The notes under the pieces: generated by a model
Told to the model about the DNA's origin: nothing
Databases searched by the model: none
Seen by the model: only the letters and a program-made list of their open reading frames with translations
Made by a program: the position numbers and the translations under genes
Shown here: one piece after another, positions 35,725 through 43,231 of the stretch
Numbering within the stretch: the first letter of the stretch is position 1
Layout of the letters: the number at the start of each line of letters is the position of its first letter
NCBI RefSeq assembly: GCF_007751035.1
Contig: NZ_CP036433.1
Span: forward strand, 9,095,001-9,159,000
Reading direction: 5' to 3'
Source: Lignipirellula cremea
GTDB lineage: Bacteria > Planctomycetota > Planctomycetia > Pirellulales > Pirellulaceae
Length of the DNA stretch: 64,000 nucleotides

Positions 35725-37590
35725 CTAACGGTCGATAGAAACGGATTCCGCGTAATCCAGTTCGCCCGTGCGGCCGTCGTAGTACTGGAAGACCACCTGC
35801 GGATGCGGGTAGGCGACCCAGCGTTTGTCGCCCAGCTTCTGCGGCATGTTAAAGACGTTGTTGACCTGCACCACGCAAAAATGCGGATACAGTCGTTCCA
35901 GCCGCGGCAGGTCGGGCAGAATATAGCTGCTCCAGCGGATGTCGCATTCCCGCGGACCAAACTTGAACAGCCCGGTCGCGGGACGATCGCTTTCGTCCAG
36001 CTGCGGCACATGATTCACGCTGTTGTGCGGGCCGCAGCAGAACTCCCACACGTTGTCGGTCACCTTGATGGCAAAGCTGTTGTGCAGGTCGCCCGTCATG
36101 ACGAACACCTTTTTGCCCAGCTTTTCCCAGGCGTCAATCAGCTGTTCCCGCTCGTCAAAGAAGCCGGTCCAGGATTCTTCCTTGTTTTCCGTATCCGCTT
36201 CAAAGCCGCCGGCGCCCGTGTGGGGAATCATGAACGGCACGGTCGACACCACAAAGAAAAAGTCTGCGTCGCTCTCGCGCATCGACTTCAGCAGCCACTC
36301 GCGCTGGTTCTTCCCCAGCATAGAAACGCCCATTTTGTCGCGATTGCGAACGTCGTGCATGTCGCGATCGCCGCGGGTGTCGAGCATGTAGAACTCGCAG
36401 TTGGAAACGCGAAACTTCCCGTAACTGCGACGGCCGATCGAATAGCTCAGCCTGGCGTCGTCGACCTTGGCCGGCATGTGCAGCCGCAACGTATGGGCGT
36501 CGACGACTTCGACAATGTCGTACACATAGGAGTTCTTGTTCCCTTCGTCGTTATCGTAGCGCACATCGTTCGCTCCGGCCTCCGGCGTTCCCCAGTGGAC
36601 ATGCAGGTTGAGCATTTCGTCCAGGGGCAGTTTCGTAAAGTCGGAATCGGGATCGGTCAGCAGGTCGCTCCCGGCCTTCATGCCGCCGCGGCCGTAGTGG
36701 ATGGCGTGGCTGTGCTCCATCGGGTTGGCCCAGCCCAGATAGTCGTACCAGGCTTGCGTGCCGATGTCGCGGAAGACGGTGCGGCGATGCCGCTTGCCGG
36801 CCTCGGAAGAGCCCCAGATATCGTTGACCAGCTCATGATCGTCAAACGTGAAATAGCTCGGCATGTTCCGGTGCCACTGGGCCAGTTCGACGCCGCGGCT
36901 GAGATACAGCTTGTAGTTTTCCCAGCAGCCGACGATCGTCGGCATCACCTGCACGGTCAGCGGGAAGTCTTTCAAGCCCTGCGTCAGACGCCATGCTTCC
37001 GGCGGGTACTCACGCAATTCTTCGTAGCTCCAGTCCCCGTTCATAATGTGAAAGTGAACCCGTTCCGCCCAGTCGCGGTTCAAGGTTTCATAGGTAGGCG
37101 TGCGATGCCCAATGCCGTGCAGCGGATTCTGATTCGCACACGATCCGATCTGAAAGCGGAAGTTAAACAGCCCTTTCGGGTTGTATTCCGCATTGCGCGT
37201 ATCGTCCGCAGCAGGCAGCGTGCGGAAAGAGCCGGGGAGGCCGTGCGGCCGCTCATTGACCCAGACCTGGTAGTAGTACCGCGTGTCCGACTTCAGGTCC
37301 GTGAGCTTCGCCACGCCTGTGTTGTCATGATCGCTCAGGGTGGTCGCCGGCTGGCTGACCTGATCCAGGCGATCCTCGTCGGTTCCATAGTGGACGGTGA
37401 ACTGGCCCGCGTCGGAAGTCCTGCCCCAGACCGACATGGAGTGCGCGGTCGGATTGCCCAGCATGGGACCATGCGTCAGGCGAATCGGATCACGCTCCGC
37501 CAAGGCCGGCGAAGCAGAACAGAACGCGACCAGCAAGGCGGCGAACAGGACAGGACGGGGGTTCGGGAAAGAAGTTCCGATTAGCGACAT
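35725..37590 (-). CDS. PhoD-like secreted phosphatase/phosphodiesterase
   Basis: 621 residues from ATG 37590, preceded by CAGGTG; a GTG three codons upstream is the alternative. A signal peptide (VLFAALLVAFCSASPALA) leads to a fibronectin-like N-terminal domain (about 33-125) and then the metallophosphatase domain: FQIGSCANQNP, HIMNGDWSYEE, FDDHELVND (249-257) and FVMTGDLHNSFAI. These match the PhoD metal-binding pattern, though the order of acidic ligands should be checked against a structure. Enzymes of the family hydrolyse phosphomonoesters or diesters outside the cytoplasm and are often calcium/iron dependent. Expressed with the LRR gene behind it, to judge from the spacing. Confidence 0.88.
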   Translation of the reverse strand: MSLIGTSFPNPRPVLFAALLVAFCSASPALAERDPIRLTHGPMLGNPTAHSMSVWGRTSDAGQFTVHYGTDEDRLDQVSQPATTLSDHDNTGVAKLTDLKSDTRYYYQVWVNERPHGLPGSFRTLPAADDTRNAEYNPKGLFNFRFQIGSCANQNPLHGIGHRTPTYETLNRDWAERVHFHIMNGDWSYEELREYPPEAWRLTQGLKDFPLTVQVMPTIVGCWENYKLYLSRGVELAQWHRNMPSYFTFDDHELVNDIWGSSEAGKRHRRTVFRDIGTQAWYDYLGWANPMEHSHAIHYGRGGMKAGSDLLTDPDSDFTKLPLDEMLNLHVHWGTPEAGANDVRYDNDEGNKNSYVYDIVEVVDAHTLRLHMPAKVDDARLSYSIGRRSYGKFRVSNCEFYMLDTRGDRDMHDVRNRDKMGVSMLGKNQREWLLKSMRESDADFFFVVSTVPFMIPHTGAGGFEADTENKEESWTGFFDEREQLIDAWEKLGKKVFVMTGDLHNSFAIKVTDNVWEFCCGPHNSVNHVPQLDESDRPATGLFKFGPRECDIRWSSYILPDLPRLERLYPHFCVVQVNNVFNMPQKLGDKRWVAYPHPQVVFQYYDGRTGELDYAESVSIDR

Positions 37591-37922
37591 GGGTAGCACA
37601 CCTGTAGATCAATGCCTGGGTGACGAGGGGGCTCTATTCTAGGCAGAGCGCCAACCGGAATGCCACCATTGACCGATTTAATCGGCAGGCGGAACGCAGG
37701 GCAGGTTTGCAACCTGCCATCGCTCCCAAACCTTAAATGTTTGATCAGCAGGTGAAACACCTGCTCCACGTGAAAGGCGACCGCATCCCGCAGTTGATAC
37801 AAACTTGTTGCGCGAAGCGGGCCGGAATTCGTCTACGATCGGTCGATAACGGATGCCAGGAGAACGTCGTTGCTCCTGGCTGCTGCCTGCACCGAATCGA
37901 CCCCCTTTCAGGAGATGTCCCG
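37591..37922. other. Intergenic region with two related hairpins
   Basis: It separates the PhoD-like gene (minus) from a small secreted protein gene (plus). Two perfect 8-base stem-loops with 3-base loops are 28 bases apart: GGCAGGTT-TGC-AACCTGCC (37700-37718) and AGCAGGTG-AAA-CACCTGCT (37747-37765). Both contain GCAGGT and its complement. Confidence 0.7.
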
Positions 37923-38381
37923 ATGAGAACCCCTGCCCTGTTGCTCGCGATTGCTCTGACTTCTGTCCTGGCAGCGCGCGGCGACGCCTGTGGTTATGGC
38001 AACGTCGATCCCGATATGGAAACCGCTTGCACTGGCGACGAACACTCCGCCAAAGAAGCCAGGAACCGCCTGTTCCTGCGCGGCAAACAGGCGATTCCTG
38101 TAGCCCAGGCGTATCTGGTCAGGGCCGAACAGTCCGACGCGGACTTTCGAACTTACCTGGAGCAACTGCACAACGGCGAACGCCAGCTCGACAAACCGAC
38201 CGCCGAAAGAGAGATCGCCCGGGCGGAGAACTACCTGGTCTGGAACAAGCAGCGGATCGACCGCGCGAAGTTCATTCTGTATCGGCTCCAGGGCGGCAAG
38301 TTCTCCTTTCTCCTGGTTCCCCTGCCCCGTCAAAGCCCGCAGCTGCTGATTGTTGGCGCCGGAGGGACAATGGTACGATAG
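37923..38381 (+). CDS. Small secreted protein of unknown function
   Basis: 152 residues from ATG 37923, with TTCAGGAGATG just before it. A signal peptide (ALLLAIALTSVLAARGDA) precedes a mature part with two cysteines (GDACGYGN, METACTGDEHS) that could form a disulfide, followed by helix-rich sequence (SAKEARNRLFLRG, YLEQLHNGERQLDKP, AREIARAENYLVW). The last part is hydrophobic (FSFLLVPLPRQSPQLLIVG). I do not recognise the family. It is separated by about 100 bases from the peptidase gene at 38484 on the same strand and may share its transcript. Confidence 0.6.
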   Translation: MRTPALLLAIALTSVLAARGDACGYGNVDPDMETACTGDEHSAKEARNRLFLRGKQAIPVAQAYLVRAEQSDADFRTYLEQLHNGERQLDKPTAEREIARAENYLVWNKQRIDRAKFILYRLQGGKFSFLLVPLPRQSPQLLIVGAGGTMVR

Positions 38382-38483
38382 CCGCGTCGCCAGAGAGAAA
38401 CACCTGCTTGCCGCAAGGAAAAATTCGGCTCCCGTGTCTCCCGCCTGGCGGGCGGATCTATTCCTTCGGGCGCAGGAGCAAGA

Positions 38484-40517
38484 ATGAGCGACAAACCACA
38501 ACCTGGGACCGGCCACAGGGAAGGCCTTGTCCATGCCGAGGTCCCGGGCGACCGGCTGCTGACCGCGATCGACCTGTGGCGCATTCCCCGGGTCGGAGCG
38601 CCGTGCGCCTGTCCTGTGATGGAACGTCTGGTGGTTCCCGTCACGACATGGCCGGGCGACATGCGTTCGAAGCTGACTCGCTTGTGGCTCGTTTCGCCCG
38701 AGGGAACCGCATGCCGGCCGCTGACGGGCGACCATGGCTCCGCCGGAGCCCCGGCCTGGTCGCCTGACGGCAAGCAGCTGGCGTATACCTGGAAACCGAA
38801 CGCCGATGAAAAGGCCAGGCCCCAGTTGCGGTTGCTGCCGCTGGATGGCGGCGAGTCCGAGGCCTTGACCGATCTCCCGCTGGGCGTGCTCGACGCCCGC
38901 TGGCTGCCAGACGGTTCTGGCCTGGTGATCGCAGCGAAGCTATTGGCCGGACACGCCACCGTAGAGGCGACCCGGGCCGAAGCGGACCGTCGCGAACAGG
39001 ATCCGGTCCAGGCGCATGCGACCGAGGAGCGTCTCTTCCGCTACTGGGATCAATGGCTGACCGACGGCGCCCAGCCGCACTTCTTCCACCTGGATCTGGC
39101 GTCGCGCGTGCTGCGTGACCTGACGCCCCAGGCGAACGCCTGGCTTAGCTTTATGGACCCGACCGGGCAGTTTGACATGGCGCCCGACGGCAGCGAGTTC
39201 GTCTTTGCCGGGCTGGTCGCCGACGAAGAGAAGAATGAAGTGGAATCGCGCATCTTCCGCGTCGCTCTCTCAGGCGGCGAAATCGAATGCCTCACGCCCG
39301 ACGCTCCCGCCGGATGCAGTCGTCCGCGTTATGCGCCCGACGGAAAGACGATCGTCTATGGCCGCACCGAAGACCGTTACTTCTATGCCGACCGGCCGCG
39401 ACTGTATCGCATCGATCGCAGCAATGGCTCCCATGCGCCGTGGTGCGACGACTGGGACCAGGCGCCCAGCGACTGGGAGTTCGCCCCCGACGGCGCGCTG
39501 CTGTTTGTCGCCGAGCACGCCGCGCGGACGCATCTCTACCAGTTGGCGGCGGACGAGGCCACGCCCCGACTGGTCGCCCAGGGCGGTTCGATCGGCTCCC
39601 CCTGTATCGGCGCCGGCGGAACCGTGTATTGCACCTGGCAGAACCTGCAGCAGCCGCCGGAGGTGCATCGCTGCGACCTGTCCCGCCAGCAAACAGAACG
39701 CCTGACCCGGTTCACCGACGAGGCGCTCGCCGGCGTCCGCTTTGGCGTGGTGCAAGAGATCGAATGCGAAGGCGCCGAGGGCGAGCGCATCCAGTCGTTT
39801 GTCGTACTGCCCCCCGGCCATGACGCCGGACATCCGGCTCCACTGGTGAACGTTATCCATGGCGGACCGCACGGCGTATGGGGGGACGCGTTCCACTTTC
39901 GCTGGAGCGCGCAACTGTTCGCTGCGGCCGGGTATGTCGTGGCGCTGCCCAACTTCCAGGGATCCACTTCCTGGGGAAATGATTTCGCCCAGCGGATCCA
40001 GGGCGAGTGGGGAAAGCGTCCCTTCGAAGACGTCATGGCTGTCACGGATCACCTGATCGAACGGGGCCTGGTCGACAGCCAACGGATGGCGGCGATTGGC
40101 GGTTCCTATGGCGGGTATCTCGTCTCCTGGATCGCCGGGCACACCGATCGTTTCCGTTGCATCGTCAACCACGCCGGCGTGTATAACACGCTGTCGATGT
40201 TCGCCAGCGACGTCACCTGGGGACGCGGTCGTTCCATTGGCGGCGAGCCCTGGAGCGGGCTGGAAGGCATCGACCGTTACAACCCGGCCCGCTTCACCGC
40301 CGACATGAACACTCCCATGCTCGTCATTCACGGCGACAAAGATTATCGCGTCCCCGTCACGCAGGGACTGGAATGTTACGGCGTGCTCCAGGCCAAAGGC
40401 GTTCCATGCCGGCTCCTGCATTTCCCGGATGAGAACCACTGGATCCTGAAACCGCATAACTCGCTGCGCTGGTACCAGGAAGTCCAGGACTGGATCGATC
40501 GCTGGCTGGCGGACTGA
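38484..40517 (+). CDS. S9 family serine peptidase (acylaminoacyl peptidase / prolyl oligopeptidase type)
   Basis: 677 residues. AGGAG lies 6 bases before ATG 38484. No signal peptide is seen, so it is probably cytoplasmic. The N-terminal 400 residues form a beta-propeller (recurring GDHGSAGAPAWSPDGKQLAY, LDARWLPDGSGLVIA, PRYAPDGKTIVYGRTED), and the C-terminal alpha/beta-hydrolase domain carries the nucleophile GGSYGGY (S541), D620 in HGDKDYRVP and H652 in DENHWIL, the full catalytic triad. It should cleave short peptides, perhaps N-acylated or proline-containing. The gene ends just before a terminator that serves the convergent RTX-type gene. Confidence 0.93.
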   Translation: MSDKPQPGTGHREGLVHAEVPGDRLLTAIDLWRIPRVGAPCACPVMERLVVPVTTWPGDMRSKLTRLWLVSPEGTACRPLTGDHGSAGAPAWSPDGKQLAYTWKPNADEKARPQLRLLPLDGGESEALTDLPLGVLDARWLPDGSGLVIAAKLLAGHATVEATRAEADRREQDPVQAHATEERLFRYWDQWLTDGAQPHFFHLDLASRVLRDLTPQANAWLSFMDPTGQFDMAPDGSEFVFAGLVADEEKNEVESRIFRVALSGGEIECLTPDAPAGCSRPRYAPDGKTIVYGRTEDRYFYADRPRLYRIDRSNGSHAPWCDDWDQAPSDWEFAPDGALLFVAEHAARTHLYQLAADEATPRLVAQGGSIGSPCIGAGGTVYCTWQNLQQPPEVHRCDLSRQQTERLTRFTDEALAGVRFGVVQEIECEGAEGERIQSFVVLPPGHDAGHPAPLVNVIHGGPHGVWGDAFHFRWSAQLFAAAGYVVALPNFQGSTSWGNDFAQRIQGEWGKRPFEDVMAVTDHLIERGLVDSQRMAAIGGSYGGYLVSWIAGHTDRFRCIVNHAGVYNTLSMFASDVTWGRGRSIGGEPWSGLEGIDRYNPARFTADMNTPMLVIHGDKDYRVPVTQGLECYGVLQAKGVPCRLLHFPDENHWILKPHNSLRWYQEVQDWIDRWLAD

Positions 40518-40547
40518 GGGGTGTGCCGATCGACCTGCGCCGGTTAA

Positions 40548-40594
40548 CGAAAAAACCTCTACCAGCGGCCCTGGAAGCAGGGCCGCGGTAGAGG
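40548..40594 (-). terminator. Strong Rho-independent terminator of the RTX-type gene
   Basis: On the minus strand a 17-base-pair stem (CCTCTACC and GCGGCCCTG pairing with their complements, one bulged base, loop of four) is followed by TTTTTTCG. It lies about 50 bases beyond the stop of the 40644 gene. It can also slow the convergent peptidase transcript. Confidence 0.85.
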
Positions 40595-40643
40595 ACGTTA
40601 TCCCCCGACAATTCCCCGCTGGGAATCGTCGCCCTTTGGTTGG

Positions 40644-42371
40644 CTACACGGTGGCGCCGACGCGTTGCAGCGCCAGGCTCAACAGCGTTTCGTCGATTTC
40701 GCCGCCGAACAGCCAGTCGTCGCCGTCGCCGCCATACAGCAGGTCGTTGCCGGCTCCGCCGATCAGCACGTCATCGTCGCTGACAGGCATTTCGGCCGCC
40801 AGTTCCTCCGTCGCTTCGATCGGATCGGCCACGGCAGCCACCGGCGCCGCATCGTCCACCACGGCTTCCAGCTCTTCCGGAATGTCACAGGCCAGCATGT
40901 CGTCCACCGGCGCCAGATCCTCGGCGACGTCGGGGTTCGACGCTTCGATCGGTGTTTCGGCCAGCGCTTCCTCCAGCGTCGGCGGGGCACAGACCACCGC
41001 TTCAGCAACCGGCGCTTCAGCCACCGGCGCTTCCGCCACCGGCGTTTCGGTCACGACGGCCGCTTCGACCGGCTCGACCGTTTCGGCGACCGGCGCTTCG
41101 GTCTCGCTGTCCGTTGTGACGACCGCTTCGATCACCGGCTCTTCGGTCACAACCGCGACGTCAACCGGCTCGACCGTTTCGGCGACCGGAGCTTCGGGCT
41201 CGCAGTCATCTTCGACAACCGCTTCGATCACCGGCTCTTCGGTCACGACGGCCACTTCAGCCGGTTCGACCGTTTCGGCGACCGGAGCTTCGGGCTCGCA
41301 GTCATCTTCGACAACCGCTTCGATCACCGGCTCTTCGGTCACGACGGCCACTTCAGCCGGTTCGACCGTTTCGGCGACCGGAGCTTCGGGCTCGCAGTGT
41401 TCTTCGACAACCGCTTCGATCACCGGCTCTTCGGTCACGACGGCCACTTCAGCCGGTTCGACCGTTTCGGCGACCGGAGCTTCGGGCTCGCAGTCATCTT
41501 CGACAACCGCTTCGATCACCGGCTCTTCGGTCACGACGGCTTCGACCACCGGCTCGACCGTTTCGCTGCAGTCGGCGTCGGCGTCGGCGACCAGGTCGGT
41601 CTCACTCGACTCGTCCGCCACAAGGCTGTCTTCCACCGGCTGGGCTACGTCTTCCACCGGCTGGGCTACGTCTTCCACCGGCTGGGCTACGTCTTCCACC
41701 GGTTCGAGGGCATCCTCTACCGGCGCCGGTTCGATCGCGTCGTCGGCCGTTTCCGGCAGCTCGTCGACCGTCTCGTTCACCGGCAGACATTCGGCTTCCG
41801 GCTCGGCGATAACGTCGTCGGTCGCCACGATTTCTTCCGGCAGGGCCGTATCCACCTCGGCGACTTCGCAGGCGTCGGTCAGATCGGCGTCAGCCGGAAC
41901 GTCGGTCGGACTTGCTCCCAGCTGCATGGTATGATCGTCGCCGGCGCCGCCCCAGGCGATGTCGCGGGGACCGCCGATAAGCGTGTCATCCCCCTGCCCT
42001 CCCAGCAGGATGTCGCGGCCCGTGCCGCCGACCAGCGTATCGTCGCCGGCGCCGCCCAGGGCGATCGACGTGACATCGCTGTCATTGGTGAAGACATCGT
42101 TGCCGGCGCCGCCATTAAAGTACACGCCGTCGACTTCGGACAGATCGAACGATTCGCTCTGCATGTCGACCATTGAGCCCGCATCGTCGATTTGACCGGC
42201 TTCCACCACCAGCTGGTCGCCATCGACATAGACGTTCACCGCATCGGCCTCGGCCGTGCCTTCGATCGTCACAAAACCATCCAGAAAGCCGATGTCAGCC
42301 GCCAGCAACGCTCGTTGCTCCAGTCGACGAACACCAGGACGCCGTGCTTCTGCCTGGTCTTTTCGTTCCAT
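40644..42371 (-). CDS. RTX-type repeat protein with LEPR-like N-terminus and 32-residue acidic tandem repeats
   Basis: 575 residues. There is no ordinary signal peptide; residues 15-26 read RRLEQRALLAAD, the planctomycete motif (LEPR type) that marks surface or exported proteins. Residues 85-145 contain RTX calcium-binding nonapeptides (GGAGNDVF, GGAGDDTL, GGQGDDTL), and the C-terminus another set (GGAGNDLLYGGDGDDWLFGG). Between them are acidic repeats of 32 residues built on EEPVIEAVVED and PEAPVAETVEPAEV, five full units, plus four VEDVAQP units. RTX proteins are normally exported by type I systems. No ABC transporter is near; the divergent HlyD/M50 set at 43232 is the only export-like set. 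The gene is followed by a terminator at 40548. Confidence 0.85.
   Translation of the reverse strand: MERKDQAEARRPGVRRLEQRALLAADIGFLDGFVTIEGTAEADAVNVYVDGDQLVVEAGQIDDAGSMVDMQSESFDLSEVDGVYFNGGAGNDVFTNDSDVTSIALGGAGDDTLVGGTGRDILLGGQGDDTLIGGPRDIAWGGAGDDHTMQLGASPTDVPADADLTDACEVAEVDTALPEEIVATDDVIAEPEAECLPVNETVDELPETADDAIEPAPVEDALEPVEDVAQPVEDVAQPVEDVAQPVEDSLVADESSETDLVADADADCSETVEPVVEAVVTEEPVIEAVVEDDCEPEAPVAETVEPAEVAVVTEEPVIEAVVEEHCEPEAPVAETVEPAEVAVVTEEPVIEAVVEDDCEPEAPVAETVEPAEVAVVTEEPVIEAVVEDDCEPEAPVAETVEPVDVAVVTEEPVIEAVVTTDSETEAPVAETVEPVEAAVVTETPVAEAPVAEAPVAEAVVCAPPTLEEALAETPIEASNPDVAEDLAPVDDMLACDIPEELEAVVDDAAPVAAVADPIEATEELAAEMPVSDDDVLIGGAGNDLLYGGDGDDWLFGGEIDETLLSLALQRVGATV
41048..41527 (-). repeat. 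Five 96-bp tandem repeats in the RTX-type gene
   Basis: Units begin at 41048, 41144, 41240, 41336 and 41432, with a sixth partial unit from 41528. Units three to five are almost identical, which points to recent expansion, and unit number may vary between strains. Unit length is an exact multiple of three, so gain or loss keeps the frame. Confidence 0.92.
41628..41703 (-). repeat. 21-bp tandem repeat, 3.6 copies
   Basis: GTCTTCCACCGGCTGGGCTA plus one base is repeated exactly at 41628, 41649 and 41670, then partly at 41691. It encodes VEDVAQP units in the protein. Confidence 0.9.
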
Positions 42372-43231
42372 TAGATTCTCCTTCTCAGAGATTCAGGGAG
42401 ACGCTTGTGCAGCTGCTCGTCAACGGACAACGAGCAGCCTGCAACTGATGTTCCCGGCTTCGACGCTTGCATGCCCCAGGGGGCGCGTCGCCTTCTGTTA
42501 CTGGCCTCATCGTGCGCGGCGATGAAGGACCGATAGGTTGGCGGCGACTTGCCTGGCCTGGCGCCAGGAGATGCAAGCGACGATGCCTGGGAGACGGACG
42601 TTTCCTTCCGCACTTGCCGCGCCGTTTGCCGCCGACGTGCGGTCCGCCGCGGCGCCGGCCAGCTTGCCAAATCGTTGGGACGATTCGAGTTTGACGATCA
42701 GGAGATTTTCTCTGACTCGGCAGACTGCGAGAACAGGCCGCCGTTTCGCTGTAAGAACTACAACCATCGCAGGCAAAGTTTCAACGCACGCTCGTCAGGC
42801 AAGAGAAAACGGGCAATTCCCCTGCGGAATCAACGGACGCCCGGCAGCGTCCTCCTTCTCTGGGAAGATCGTCAACGCTGAAATGTTTACATCCGCGACC
42901 GGCGCGCCGTCGCATCAAGGCTCTTTTCTCGAAGGGCGTAACCGGATGCCTGGTATGCAGGTTGTCCTTTCTGCGGTCGCATCCTGGGGTTTGCCGCCCT
43001 GGCGTTTGGTCCGCTGTTTGCTCAGGCTTCCCCGCACTCTTCTTACAGCTCATCGCATGGCCCAGCGCAAGGAATCTCGATTCGCGAACGGCCCGATTCG
43101 TCTCTTCTTTATCGCTGATTAGCAATAGCACGCAGGCGCCTGTCTGCATGCGGTTCCAGCAGACCTGTCATGGCATTGTGAGAATCGCCATGGCTGCTTG
43201 GATTTTCTCCCACTCCCATCTCGAGGTCAGG
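42372..43231. other. Long divergent control region of the RTX-type gene and the HlyD/M50 set
   Basis: About 860 bases. Open frames inside lack protein-like composition and ribosome binding sites. I looked for a short peptide gene that could serve as a substrate of the PqqD-like domain and did not find a convincing one. Both divergent promoters should be here, so the two units may be co-regulated. Confidence 0.5.

Noticed and set aside
35110-37584. Plus-strand open frame of 824 codons
   Set aside because: Runs antisense across two real genes (LRR and PhoD-like), and has no family motif.
41048-41527. 96-bp units as a CRISPR array
   Set aside because: The whole unit is repeated with no unique spacers and the frame is coding.
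40665-42176. Plus-strand repeat-rich open frame (HDGHFSRFDRFGDRS type units)
   Set aside because: Repeats simply mirror the 96-bp units of the RTX-type gene, which has clear RTX motifs and a terminator.
42538-43122. Plus-strand open frame of 194 codons before the GAF-HlyD gene
   Set aside because: Composition is not protein-like and no ribosome binding site precedes it.
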